Positions 35,202 to 43,203 of a stretch of 64,000 nt of DNA are shown here, one piece after another (position 1 is the first letter of the stretch; each line of letters begins with the position of its first letter). The notes under the pieces are model-generated. The model saw only the letters and a list, made by a program, of their open reading frames with translations. It was not told where the DNA came from and searched no databases. Source of the DNA: Rhodoferax_B ferrireducens_A (lineage in GTDB: Bacteria > Pseudomonadota > Gammaproteobacteria > Burkholderiales > Burkholderiaceae_C); assembly GCF_031458075.1 (NCBI RefSeq), contig NZ_JAVDXT010000001.1, forward strand, positions 1,364,001-1,428,000, in the 5' to 3' direction. Both the position numbers and the translations under genes were made by a program.

Positions 35202-35261
35202 TTGCTATTGAATAAATAGCTGCCGGCGCAGGTGTTATCTGCGCTGGAGGCTTGTTTTTGC
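35202..35261 (+). repeat. Dispersed hairpin repeat, copy 6 (forward)
   Basis: TTGCTATTGAATAAATAGC is followed by TGCCGGCGCAGGTGTTATCT, GCGCTGGAGGC and TTGTTTTTG. It lies between the FKBP and MFS genes, both on the minus strand. Here the T-run is on the strand opposite to transcription, so a simple terminator role does not fit. Confidence 0.8.
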
Positions 35262-35268
35262 CTGGTGC

Positions 35269-35793
35269 TCAGTGCAGGTGCTGGCCGTTGGGCGCACTGG
35301 GGGCGATGTTGAAGAAACCGGTGCCGGCGGTGCCGCTGCCGATTTCGTCCTCGGTGGCTTCGCGCACGCCGGCCACGCCCAGCTTGAGCCGCAGTGCGAT
35401 GCCAGCCAGCGGATGGTTTCCGTCCAGCACCACGTGTTCGGGGTAGATTTCGGCCACGGTGTACAGGCCTTCGCGTGGCAGCTCGGGGCTCAGGCCTTCG
35501 GGCAGGGCGGCGCCGTCGAAGCTCATGCCGGCTTCCAGCACATCGGGGAACAGCGCACGCGGCTCCAGAAAGATCAGCTGGTCATTGAAGTCGCCAAAGG
35601 CTTCCTCGGGCTCGAGGTGCAGCTCCAGCACATCGCCGGCCACATGGCCTTGCAGGGCTTCTTCGACCTTTTTCAGCAGATCATCGCCGCCGACCAGAAA
35701 TTCGACCGGTTCGCTGAGTACGTCCAGGTCTTCGCCAAGGGTGTCTTTGAGCGTCCAGGTCAGAGCGACGACGCATTGTTGTGTGATTTCCAT
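35269..35793 (-). CDS. SlyD-like FKBP peptidyl-prolyl isomerase
   Basis: The 174-residue protein opens VVALTWTLKDTLGEDLD, continues EFLVGGDDLLKKVEEALQGH and has EPEEAFGDFNDQLIFL, the SlyD/FKBP layout with an inserted chaperone flap. It lacks the long His/Cys metal-binding tail of E. coli SlyD and ends QHLH. It would catalyse proline isomerisation and act as a cytoplasmic chaperone. It is divergent from the RoxA-like gene across 54 bases. The start is the only ATG giving a normal N-terminus; its ribosome site is weak. Confidence 0.8.
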   Translation of the reverse strand: MEITQQCVVALTWTLKDTLGEDLDVLSEPVEFLVGGDDLLKKVEEALQGHVAGDVLELHLEPEEAFGDFNDQLIFLEPRALFPDVLEAGMSFDGAALPEGLSPELPREGLYTVAEIYPEHVVLDGNHPLAGIALRLKLGVAGVREATEDEIGSGTAGTGFFNIAPSAPNGQHLH

Positions 35794-35847
35794 ACGAGAA
35801 TTGTCGCAGTTTAGGCACCCGCCTTGCTGAAGAAACCAAGGATACCC

Positions 35848-36966
35848 GTGGACATCACCCAAATTTTGCCTTTGCTGGGCGACCTGAGCCCGCAGCAATT
35901 CATGCAGCGCTATTGGCAGAAGAAGCCCTTGCTGATACGCCAGGCCATACCCGGCTTCCAGGCCTTGCTGGACCGCAGCGCGCTGTTCGCGTTGGCTGAA
36001 CAAGAAGAGGTTGAGTCGCGCCTGGTCACCCAGGCTGGCGCTGGCTGGAAGCTGAAAAATGGCCCGCTGCCGCGCCGTGCCCTGCCGCCGCTGAAGACCC
36101 CGGGCTGGACCTTGCTGGTGCAGGGTGTGGACACGCACGCGGCCACCGTGCACGAACTGTTGCAACAGTTTCGCTTTGTGCCGGACGTGCGGCTGGACGA
36201 TGTGATGGTCAGCTTCGCCACCGATGGCGGCGGCGTGGGGCCGCACTTCGACAGCTACGATGTATTCCTGCTGCAAGCCCACGGCCAGCGCCGCTGGCGC
36301 ATCGGGCGGCAAAAAGACCTGAGCCTTGTGGAGGGTGCACCGCTGAAGATTCTGGCTAATTTCGAGCCCGAGCAGGAGTTTGTGCTGGAGCCGGGTGACA
36401 TGCTGTACCTGCCGCCACGCTACGCCCACGATGGTGTCGCGGTCGGCGAATGCATGACCTATTCCATCGGTTTTCGGGCGCCGCGCCGTAGCGAGCTGGC
36501 CCGCGAGCTGCTGCAGCGCATGGCCGAGGAGGCAGAGGATGTGGTCGGCGAGGCCTTGTACAGCGATGCCGGGCAGCCGGCGGTAGAGCATCCGGGCGCG
36601 ATTCCGGCATCTTTACAAGACTTTGCACAGACTGCTTTGACGGCTTTGCTGGACGATCCGATGGCACTGCAATGTGCTTTGGGCGAGGTGCTGACCGAGC
36701 CCAAAGCCCAGGTCTGGTTCGAGTCGCAAGAGCCGCCCGCCAGCCTGGACCAGGTGGCGCTGGACCCGCGTAGCCGCATGTTCTACGATGCCCACCACGT
36801 GTTCATCAATGGCGAAAGCTACCGCGCCGCGGGCCGCGATGCCACCCTGATGCGCCGCCTCGCCGACGCGCGGAAACTGGGCCCTAAGGAACTGGCCCGC
36901 GCCAGTGCCGATGCACGGTCTTTGCTGTTGTCATGGTGTGCGTCCGGCTGGGTGCACGCGCACTGA
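35848..36966 (+). CDS. roxA: JmjC/cupin ribosomal oxygenase (RoxA/YcfD-like)
   Basis: The 372-residue protein matches bacterial 2-oxoglutarate/Fe(II) ribosomal oxygenases. The H-x-D metal pair is in GPHFDSYDVF, the second His in PPRYAHDGVA, and the N-terminus QQFMQRYWQKKPLLIRQA is typical. E. coli YcfD hydroxylates an arginine of ribosomal protein L16. The C-terminal winged-helix-like region is present. I choose the GTG at 35848 (AAGGA six bases upstream) over a TTG at 35824. Confidence 0.83.
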   Translation: MDITQILPLLGDLSPQQFMQRYWQKKPLLIRQAIPGFQALLDRSALFALAEQEEVESRLVTQAGAGWKLKNGPLPRRALPPLKTPGWTLLVQGVDTHAATVHELLQQFRFVPDVRLDDVMVSFATDGGGVGPHFDSYDVFLLQAHGQRRWRIGRQKDLSLVEGAPLKILANFEPEQEFVLEPGDMLYLPPRYAHDGVAVGECMTYSIGFRAPRRSELARELLQRMAEEAEDVVGEALYSDAGQPAVEHPGAIPASLQDFAQTALTALLDDPMALQCALGEVLTEPKAQVWFESQEPPASLDQVALDPRSRMFYDAHHVFINGESYRAAGRDATLMRRLADARKLGPKELARASADARSLLLSWCASGWVHAH

Positions 36967-36977
36967 AAAGGTGTTCT

Positions 36978-37490
36978 ATGGACGATTCGCAAACCCCTTC
37001 TGAAGCGCCGCCCAGGCCCGCTGGGCGCTTCCAGGGCCGGGTGGAATTCCAGCAGCGGGTGCGCGATGCTTTCGCCTGTGCAGCCCACGAGGGCTGGCGC
37101 GAAATCGTCGTCTGTGATCCCAACTTTGAAGACTGGCCTTTGGGCGAGCGGGCGGTGGTCGAATCCCTGCAAGCCTGGGCCCGGCCGGGGCGCCAGTTCA
37201 CGATGCTGGCCATCGCCTACGACGAGGTGGTGCGGCGCCATGCGCGGTTTGCGGTCTGGCGGACCACCTGGTCGCATCTGGTGGACTGCCGTTCGTGCCG
37301 CCAGGCCAGTCCACAAGACCTACCTAGCGCACTTTGGAGCCCGGCCTGGGCCTTGCGCCGGCTGGACCTGGAACGCAGCGATGGCATCTGCGGCGACGAG
37401 CCCCAACGGCGTTTGTTGTTACGGCAAAGCATTGACGAATGGCTGCGTAAAAGCAGCCCGGCATTCCCGGCTTCCATCCTCGGTTTATGA
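36978..37490 (+). CDS. Conserved hypothetical protein, possible RoxA-linked
   Basis: The 170-residue soluble protein has no signal peptide. It reads FQGRVEFQQRVRDAFACAAH near residues 18-37 and REIVVCDPNFEDWPLGERAV, then many Arg/Trp residues. I cannot assign a family with confidence; the segment IVVCDPNFEDWPLG followed by RPGRQFTMLA recalls uncharacterised proteins found beside roxA in betaproteobacteria. It starts 11 bases after roxA with AAAAGG before the ATG, so it is probably co-expressed with it. Confidence 0.6.
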   Translation: MDDSQTPSEAPPRPAGRFQGRVEFQQRVRDAFACAAHEGWREIVVCDPNFEDWPLGERAVVESLQAWARPGRQFTMLAIAYDEVVRRHARFAVWRTTWSHLVDCRSCRQASPQDLPSALWSPAWALRRLDLERSDGICGDEPQRRLLLRQSIDEWLRKSSPAFPASILGL

Positions 37491-37545
37491 GTTTGCCTGT
37501 TGCTTTTACGCCCTAGGGTTTTTAAGCATTGCCAAAGAAGAAGCT

Positions 37546-37551
37546 TATAAT
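37546..37551 (+). promoter_or_regulatory. Perfect -10 box TATAAT before the lipoprotein gene
   Basis: TATAAT lies about 110 bases upstream of the lipoprotein ATG in a locally AT-rich patch. A weak -35 (TTAAGC at 37522) is 18 bases upstream. The leader of about 105 bases is unusually long for such a short gene. Confidence 0.5.
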
Positions 37552-37661
37552 CGAGGGCTGAGTTGAAAGAGCTCGAGTGCTTTCTCTCGGTCGCATACGC
37601 ATCCGTGTGATGCCGACGATTTCCGGAAATTGTTTTCCCCTACCTCTTAAGGAATTTTGTA

Positions 37662-37892
37662 ATGAACAAATCGCTTGTACTCGCAGCTCTGATGGCTGCT
37701 GTTGCTTTGGCTGCTTGCGGCAAAAAAGAAGAACCAGCTCCTGCACCAGCACCTGCGGTTGAAGCACCAGCTGCTGCACCAGCACCCGCACCTGCTGAAG
37801 CTGCTTCGGCACCTGCTGCTGACGCTTCGGCACCTGCTGCTGACGCAGCTGCTGCAGCCGCTGCTGCTGCTGCCAGCGCCGCTTCGAAGTAA
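37662..37892 (+). CDS. Small Ala/Pro-rich lipoprotein
   Basis: The 76-residue protein has a lipoprotein signal with lipobox LAAC (Cys19) followed by GKKEEPAPAPAPAVEAP. The mature part is nearly all Ala, Pro, Glu, Ser and Asp, with two copies of ASAPAADASAPAADA-like units and a poly-Ala end. It should be lipid-anchored, with an extended, flexible domain facing the periplasm. No fold or enzyme can be assigned; a spacer or structural role is possible. AAGGAA stands before the ATG, a consensus -10 box lies upstream and a strong terminator downstream, which suggests high expression as a single gene. Confidence 0.75.
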   Translation: MNKSLVLAALMAAVALAACGKKEEPAPAPAPAVEAPAAAPAPAPAEAASAPAADASAPAADAAAAAAAAAASAASK

Positions 37893-37910
37893 TTCATTAC
37901 TCGACGCATT

Positions 37911-37937
37911 AAAAGCCACCGCGAGGTGGCTTTTTTT
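37911..37937 (+). terminator. Rho-independent terminator
   Basis: AAAAGCCACC-GCGA-GGTGGC followed by TTTTTTT is a textbook GC-rich stem with a tetraloop and U-run. It lies 19 bases after the lipoprotein stop. Confidence 0.9.
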
Positions 37938-37951
37938 ATGCCCGATTACTA

Positions 37952-37986
37952 ATGGCCGTACAGGATATTCAAGTCTGTACGGCCAT
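37952..37986. repeat. Perfect 12-bp inverted repeat in a convergent gap
   Basis: ATGGCCGTACAG and CTGTACGGCCAT flank an 11-base spacer. It stands between the lipoprotein terminator and the 3' end of the Mn exporter gene on the other strand. It lacks a U-run on either side, so it may be a Rho-type pause hairpin or a protein site. Confidence 0.55.
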
Positions 37987-38002
37987 TTGCATGGCCTTGA
38001 AT

Positions 38003-38578
38003 TTATAAGCCGAGCCCGGCGCCTGCGCCCATTAAGGTGGCAATGCCCATAATCGCAAAAATCGCGGCGGCGATGCGGTGCACCAACTGGGTTGGCAGAC
38101 GTTGCGCGATCCGGTCACCCAGAATCACGGCGGGCACATTGGCCAGCATCATGCCCAGCGTGGTGCCGGCGACCACCAAGAAGAAGAAGTGGTATTTGGC
38201 GGCTAGCGCGACGGTGGCAAACTGGGTTTTGTCGCCCATCTCGGCCAGGAAGAACGCGACCAGCGTGGTGCCGAATACGCCAAAGCGGGCGAGCTTGGCG
38301 TCTTCTTCGTCAAACTTGTCGGGCACCAGGGTCCAGGCGGCCATGGCCAGGAAGGAAATGCCCAGCACCCAGCGCAGGGTCTCGGGGCCGACCAGCGAGG
38401 TGATCCAGGAGCCGAGCGCGCCGGCGAATGCATGGTTGGCCAGCGTCGCGACCAGAATGGCGCCGATGATGGGCCAGGGCCGTTGGAACTTGGCCGCCAG
38501 AATGAAGGCGAGGAGTTGGGTTTTGTCGCCGATTTCAGCCAGTGCGACGATGCCGGTAGAGACGAGAAATGCTTCCAT
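38003..38578 (-). CDS. UPF0016/GDT1-family Mn2+ exporter
   Basis: The 191-residue protein has six helices in two homologous halves, each with the family signature E-x-G-D-K-T: AEIGDKTQLL at residue 15 and AEMGDKTQFA in the second half. Relatives (MneA/MntX, TMEM165/Gdt1) move Mn2+ or Ca2+ out of the cytosol. A yybP-ykoY Mn2+ riboswitch lies directly upstream, strong support for manganese. The ATG at 38578 gives a protein beginning MEAFLVSTGIVALAEIGDKT. Confidence 0.9.
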   Translation of the reverse strand: MEAFLVSTGIVALAEIGDKTQLLAFILAAKFQRPWPIIGAILVATLANHAFAGALGSWITSLVGPETLRWVLGISFLAMAAWTLVPDKFDEEDAKLARFGVFGTTLVAFFLAEMGDKTQFATVALAAKYHFFFLVVAGTTLGMMLANVPAVILGDRIAQRLPTQLVHRIAAAIFAIMGIATLMGAGAGLGL

Positions 38579-38643
38579 GGGGTTCTTTGTATTGGCCGGA
38601 ATCCAAAACGATTGACCACAACGCTCCCCGGCCATTCCGAAGG

Positions 38644-38767
38644 CATTATGGTCAAAGGTCTTGCCAAGCTTTCAATATGAACCGCTTGCACCATAGCCTT
38701 GCGGCCAAGTATGTTGATGCAAGCCCCGTCTTGAGACGGGCGGCTACTCCCCAGTGACCCGGCAATG
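38644..38767 (-). ncRNA. yybP-ykoY manganese riboswitch
   Basis: Read on the minus strand, the leader holds CACTGGGGAGTAGCC (38756-38742), then a short hairpin CCCGTCTCAAGACGGG. TCAACATACTTGGCC (38717-38703) and GGCAAGACCTTTGACC (38665-38650) follow. These are the conserved boxes of the yybP-ykoY aptamer. P1 can form between GGTCA (5') and TGACC (3'). The 65 bases between the aptamer and the ATG hold TGGCCGG and CCGGCCA, which could pair in an expression platform. It would raise expression of the UPF0016 exporter when Mn2+ is high. Confidence 0.85.
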
Positions 38768-38807
38768 ATAACCCAAAATCCTAGGGTAATTACCAGGGTG
38801 CGTCTCT

Positions 38808-39590
38808 CTAAACTGCGACCGCCAGCCAGTCGGTGCCCGTGGCGGCATCTGCGACGCCCAAGGTCAGTCCGCTGCAAACCGCCGCCTCGGCCAGGGCCGC
38901 CAGCGCCAGTTCAGGTCGGTTGTTCTGCTCGCTCAGGTGCGCGGCCATGATGTGGCGCAGGCCACCGCCCACCAGGGTTTGGGCGATTTCAGCAGCAGCC
39001 TGGTTGGCCAGGTGGCCGTACATGCCGCCCACGCGTTGCTTTAAGAAGGCGGGGTAGCGCGATGCGGCCAGTAGCTCGGTGTCGTGGTTGCATTCCAGCA
39101 GCATGGCCTGGCAGCCCATGAGTTGTTCCAGCACATGGGGTGTGGCGTGGCCCAGGTCGGTGAGTATGCCCAGCTGGGCATCACCGCTGCGGCAGCACAG
39201 CTGCAGTGGCTCGCGTGCATCGTGTGGCACGGTGAACGGCATCAGCTGCAGGCCGCCCACCTCGATCGCGCTGGTGTCGCGGGCAATGTGGAGCAAGCCA
39301 TCCCAGTCGTGCGGGCCGATGGCGGCTTGCGTGCCGTGGCTCATCCACACCGGGATGCGGTGCCGCAGCGCCCATTGCGGCGCGCAGCCGACGTGGTCGC
39401 CGTGTTCATGGGTAATGAAGATGGCATCGATCTGTGAGGCCTGCAGGCCCGCCAGCGCCAGCCGCTGGTCAAGCTGCTTCTGGCCGAAGCCGCAATCGAC
39501 CAGTAGGCGGGTGGTTTGGCCGCCGTGCTGGGTTTCCACCACAGTGCCGTTGCCCGCGCTGCCACTGCCCAGGCTTTTGAAGCGCAGCAC
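38808..39590 (-). CDS. MBL-fold metallo-hydrolase (YycJ/WalJ-like)
   Basis: The 260-residue protein starts FKSLGSGSAGNGTVVE and has the metallo-beta-lactamase motif THEHGDHVG, LTDLGHATP with a metal-binding Asp, and ECNHDTELL near residue 165. This is the YycJ/WalJ layout, predicted DNA exonuclease or phosphodiesterase with two zinc or manganese ions. The start is a GTG. It lies 15 bases after bamC on the same strand, so dapA, bamC and this gene form one run. Confidence 0.82.
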   Translation of the reverse strand: MLRFKSLGSGSAGNGTVVETQHGGQTTRLLVDCGFGQKQLDQRLALAGLQASQIDAIFITHEHGDHVGCAPQWALRHRIPVWMSHGTQAAIGPHDWDGLLHIARDTSAIEVGGLQLMPFTVPHDAREPLQLCCRSGDAQLGILTDLGHATPHVLEQLMGCQAMLLECNHDTELLAASRYPAFLKQRVGGMYGHLANQAAAEIAQTLVGGGLRHIMAAHLSEQNNRPELALAALAEAAVCSGLTLGVADAATGTDWLAVAV

Positions 39591-39604
39591 CTGGAAAGCA
39601 GCTC

Positions 39605-40699
39605 TTACTTCAGATCGTCGGCGATGATCTTGACGATGCGCTGGGCATTGGCCGACGACTCGGGGGCGCCGCTGGCATTCAGCACCGAGACGGTGGTGGA
39701 TTCGCCTGCGCTGACCACGGCGATGCGGTACTGCAGCGGTGGTGTGGCGTTTTCCTTGCTGAACAGCTTGCTGAAGAAACCGGGTTCCTTCTTGTCCGCA
39801 TTCGGCGCCACATAGCGCACGAAGTAGGTGCCTTTGCTGCGGTCGCGGTCTTCCACGGTGAAGCCTGTGCGGTCCAGGGTCAGGCCGACACGGCGCCAGG
39901 CGCGGTCGAAGCCGTCGTCCATTTGCACGACGGGCTGGTTGTTGATGGTGGTCGCGCGGGCGCCGGATTTGGCGGTTTCGGGCAGCAGCGCGGTCTTCAC
40001 ATCGTCGCTAGGCACGCCGAGCTTGAGCATCAGGCGGCGCAGGAATTCGACTTCCAGTTCGGGGTCGGTGGGGCGCGGTTGCCAGATAGTCTGGTCCTTG
40101 GCCTGGTTGGTGTAGACCTCGATCATGCCGCGGTGGCTGATGTAGATTTCGGTGCCGCCGGATGCATTGCGCTCCAGCCGGGTGCGGAACTTGTCGCGTT
40201 CGCCGGTGGAGTACAGCGACTCAAACACCTTGCCGAGGGTGCTGCGGATGATGTCCTGCGGCAGCTTGGCGCGGTTTTCGGCCCAGTCGGTTTCCATGAT
40301 GCCCAGGCTGGCCTGGTCTTCGGTCAGCAAGAAGCCGTTCTGTTGCCAGAAGTCGCGTACGGGCCCCCACAGCTGGTCGGCCGGACGGTTGATGACCAGC
40401 CAGCGCTGCGTGCCTGCGCGTTCAATGCGGATGTCGCCCAGGGAAGAGGCGGCAGTGGGCGTTGCGGCTGCGACCTGGCCTACTTTGTAGTTGCTGGCGG
40501 TGATAGGCGCGCCGGGCACCACATAGCGCGAGTCACGGGTCAGCTGCGTCAGGTCGGGGGGCACGTCGAGTGACGGGCCGGTTTTGGCACCCGCACTTTT
40601 GTAGTCGATTTTCTCGCCGTCCATGATCGAGCAGGCGCCGAGAGTCAGCGTCAATCCCAGCAATCCAACTTTCAATCCAGCTTTTGCAATATGGTTCAC
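39605..40699 (-). CDS. bamC: Outer-membrane assembly lipoprotein BamC
   Basis: The 364-residue protein has a lipoprotein signal with lipobox LGAC (Cys23). The BamC-type N-terminal unstructured stretch includes GPSLDVPPDLTQL, and two helix-grip domains follow (IERAGTQRWLVINRPADQLW and QPVVQMDDGFDRAWRRVGLT). It is part of the BAM complex that inserts outer-membrane barrels. The start is a GTG. It follows dapA by 22 bases, the same gene order as in E. coli. Confidence 0.88.
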   Translation of the reverse strand: MNHIAKAGLKVGLLGLTLTLGACSIMDGEKIDYKSAGAKTGPSLDVPPDLTQLTRDSRYVVPGAPITASNYKVGQVAAATPTAASSLGDIRIERAGTQRWLVINRPADQLWGPVRDFWQQNGFLLTEDQASLGIMETDWAENRAKLPQDIIRSTLGKVFESLYSTGERDKFRTRLERNASGGTEIYISHRGMIEVYTNQAKDQTIWQPRPTDPELEVEFLRRLMLKLGVPSDDVKTALLPETAKSGARATTINNQPVVQMDDGFDRAWRRVGLTLDRTGFTVEDRDRSKGTYFVRYVAPNADKKEPGFFSKLFSKENATPPLQYRIAVVSAGESTTVSVLNASGAPESSANAQRIVKIIADDLK

Positions 40700-40721
40700 G
40701 TAGCGTTCCTAAAAAGTGTGT

Positions 40722-41603
40722 TTAGACCAGGCCGCCGCTGCGCAGCGCGTCTTTGACGGTGGCATGGAGGTGGGTGGACAGCTGGGTCATCGGCAGGCGC
40801 AGCGCCGGGCCGCACAGGCCCATTTCGGCCATCGCCCATTTCACTGGGATCGGGTTGGCTTCGACAAACAGGTTTTTGTGCACCGGCATCAACTGGCGCT
40901 GGATTTCCATGGCGCGGCGTACATTGCCGGCAATCGCGGCCACGCAGAGTTCGTGCATCAGGCGCGGCGCCACATTGGCGGTGACGCTGATATTGCCCTG
41001 GCCGCCGCACAGCATCAGGGCCACGGCGGTCGGGTCATCGCCCGAGTACACGGCAAAACCCTGGGGCACATCGCGGATCAGCCACTGTGCGCGCTCGATG
41101 TTGCCGGTGGCTTCCTTGATGCCGACGATGCCGGGCACCTGGGCCAGGCGCAGCACGGTGTCGTGCAGCATATCGGCGACCGAGCGGCCGGGGACGTTGT
41201 ACAGCACCATGGGCAGGTCCACCGCTTCGGCGATGGCCTTGAAGTGTTGGTACTGGCCTTCTTGCGTGGGCTTGTTGTAGTAGGGTACGACCTGCAGATG
41301 GCAGTCGGCGCCCACGCTCTTGGCGAAGCGGGTGAGCTCGATGGCTTCGGAGGTGGAATTGGCGCCGCAGCCGGCCATGATGGGCACCCGGCCTTTGGCC
41401 TGCTCGACCGACACGCGGATGATCTCGCAATGCTCTTCGATGTTGACCGTCGGCGATTCGCCAGTGGTGCCGACCACGCCTATGCAGTCTGTGCCCTCGG
41501 CGATATGCCAGTCGATCAATGTGCGCAGGGTGGGGTAGTCCACGCTGCCGTCTTCAAGCATGGGCGTTACAAGCGCCACGATGCTGCCGGTAATGGGTGT
41601 CAT
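40722..41603 (-). CDS. dapA: 4-hydroxy-tetrahydrodipicolinate synthase
   Basis: The 293-residue class I aldolase-type enzyme has the Schiff-base lysine in GIVGIKEATGN, VGTTGESPT near residue 45, PYYNKPTQEG and VLYNVPGRS with the catalytic tyrosine. It condenses pyruvate with aspartate semialdehyde at the first committed step of lysine and diaminopimelate synthesis. The ATG at 41603 gives the family's usual length; an upstream frame would add ten residues. Confidence 0.92.
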   Translation of the reverse strand: MTPITGSIVALVTPMLEDGSVDYPTLRTLIDWHIAEGTDCIGVVGTTGESPTVNIEEHCEIIRVSVEQAKGRVPIMAGCGANSTSEAIELTRFAKSVGADCHLQVVPYYNKPTQEGQYQHFKAIAEAVDLPMVLYNVPGRSVADMLHDTVLRLAQVPGIVGIKEATGNIERAQWLIRDVPQGFAVYSGDDPTAVALMLCGGQGNISVTANVAPRLMHELCVAAIAGNVRRAMEIQRQLMPVHKNLFVEANPIPVKWAMAEMGLCGPALRLPMTQLSTHLHATVKDALRSGGLV

Positions 41604-41700
41604 GTCCGCAGTCTCAAACGGGAAAACGGCCATTCTAACGAGAGCGTGTATCGGGTATTCGATAGGCCTTTACGTTCAAAAATGGCACTGAAAGACTGGG

Positions 41701-41765
41701 TTGCTATGAATTTAATAGCTGCTTGCGCAAATAGATAGTGCGCTGGAGGCGGATTTTGTTCAAAA
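41701..41765 (+). repeat. Dispersed hairpin repeat, copy 7 (forward)
   Basis: TTGCTATGAATTTAATAGC is followed by TGCTTGCGCA, a short spacer, GTGCGCTGGAGGC and GGATTTTG. It lies between dapA and the 41-aa frame, and its end overlaps the stop codon of that frame. Confidence 0.78.
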
Positions 41766-41885
41766 ACAAGCCCATAGCTGATCGGCCAGCGCCACCAGGA
41801 ACTCGGGCCGGGTATAGAGTGCAAAGACGCCGGCGAGCGCCGCCAGGGCGACACACCAGAGTAGGGGTTTGGTGGCGCGGTGCAT
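41760..41885 (-). CDS. Small single-pass membrane protein (41 aa)
   Basis: A 41-codon frame on the minus strand starts four bases after the MFS stop. It reads MHRATKPLLWCVALAALAGV, then FALYTRPEFLVALADQLWAC and F. One clear helix (residues 8-23) follows a basic N-terminus, then an amphipathic tail. The tight spacing suggests translational coupling to the MFS gene. No Shine-Dalgarno is evident and the frame is too short for common annotation cut-offs. The stop falls in the T-run of a dispersed repeat copy. Confidence 0.5.
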   Translation of the reverse strand: MHRATKPLLWCVALAALAGVFALYTRPEFLVALADQLWACF

Positions 41886-41889
41886 GCTG

Positions 41890-43113
41890 TCAGGCCGGCT
41901 GCGGCGCCGTGCGCGTGCGCTGGATCGGCGCTTCCTTGACCGGCAGATTCACCAGCCCGGCGAATACTCCCAGGGCAATTGCGATGTACCAGACCAGATC
42001 GTAATTACCGTTGCGGTCGTACAGGAAGCCGCCCAGCCAGACGCCCATGAACGAGCCGACTTGGTGGCTCAGGAACACAAAGCCGCTCAGCATCGACATA
42101 TGCTGGATGCCGAAAATCTGGGCCAGCGCCGCATTCGTCGGCGGCACGGTGGACAGCCAGAGCACGCCCATGGTCGCGGCAAAGATGTAGACGCTGGTGG
42201 GCGACAGCGGCGCCAGCAGGAAGACGCTGATCACCACCGCCCGGGCAAAGTAGATGAAGGCCAGGATGTTCTTTTTCTGCATGCGCTGGCCCAGCGAGCC
42301 GGCGGCGTAGGTGCCGAACACGTTGAACAGGCCGATCAGCGCCAGCGCGTAGCTGGCCACCTGGGGCGACAAACCCTTGTCGCGCAGATAGCTGGGCATG
42401 TGCACGCCGATGAACACCACCTGGAAACCGCAGACGAAATAGCCGGCCATCAGCAGCTGGAAGCTGGGGTACTTGAAGGCCTCTTTCAGGGCTTCGCCAA
42501 TCGTTTGTTCGCGCCGCACCGGCTGGCCAGAGCCAAAATTCGGTTCGCGCAGGCCCCAAGCCAGCGGCACGATCAGCATCGCGGCGGCGCCCAGCACCAC
42601 CAGCGCCTGCTGCCAGCCCAGCTGGCTGATCAACAGGCCTTCGGTCGGCACCATCAGAAACTGACCGAACGAGCCCGCCGCCGCGGCGATGCCCATGGCC
42701 CAGGAGCGCTTGTCGGCCGCTACATTGCGCCCGATCACGCCGTAGACCACCGCATAGGTGGTGCCGGCCTGGGCCATGCCCAGCAATACGCCGGCACTCA
42801 GCGTAAACAGGAATGGCGTGGGCGCATAGGCCATGCCGACCAGGCCCAGGGCGTACAGCACGGCGCCGGCGACCATCACGCGGAAGGCGCCCAGCTTGTC
42901 GGCCAGCATGCCGGCAAACACGCCGCTGATGCCCCAGGCCAGGTTCTGGATAGCAATCGCAAAGGCGAAGGTTTCGCGGGTCCAGCCCTGGGCCTGGGTG
43001 ATGGGCTGCAGCCACAGGCCAAAGCCGTGGCGTATGCCCATGGACAGCGTGACGATGGCACCGCCGCAGAGCAGCAGTTGGGGGAGTGAAAGAGTGGAGG
43101 AGGGGCGGTTCAT
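41890..43113 (-). CDS. MFS transporter (monocarboxylate/oxalate-formate antiporter-like)
   Basis: The 407-residue protein has twelve helices, with IRHGFGLWLQPITQAQGWTR early and AGMLADKLGAFRVMVAGAVL after TM2 (D-x-x-G type loop). A central loop is rich in charged residues (REPNFGSGQPVRREQTIGEA), and SFMGVWLGGFLYD is near the end. These fit the OFA/MCT-like group, which carries organic acids. It diverges from parE across 90 bases. Confidence 0.78.
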   Translation of the reverse strand: MNRPSSTLSLPQLLLCGGAIVTLSMGIRHGFGLWLQPITQAQGWTRETFAFAIAIQNLAWGISGVFAGMLADKLGAFRVMVAGAVLYALGLVGMAYAPTPFLFTLSAGVLLGMAQAGTTYAVVYGVIGRNVAADKRSWAMGIAAAAGSFGQFLMVPTEGLLISQLGWQQALVVLGAAAMLIVPLAWGLREPNFGSGQPVRREQTIGEALKEAFKYPSFQLLMAGYFVCGFQVVFIGVHMPSYLRDKGLSPQVASYALALIGLFNVFGTYAAGSLGQRMQKKNILAFIYFARAVVISVFLLAPLSPTSVYIFAATMGVLWLSTVPPTNAALAQIFGIQHMSMLSGFVFLSHQVGSFMGVWLGGFLYDRNGNYDLVWYIAIALGVFAGLVNLPVKEAPIQRTRTAPQPA

Positions 43114-43203
43114 CCTTGGACTGTAGCCAATTTGCCGGCTATAGGCGGTAGAGCTGTGGTTGCATCCAGTGTTTGCTGCGCCAAACCACTACAATCCGCG
43201 CCT

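Noticed and set aside
37530..37551. TTGCCA at 37529 as -35 for the TATAAT box
   Set aside because: The spacer is only 11 bases, too short for a sigma-70 promoter, so I list only the -10 box and a weak -35 at 37522.
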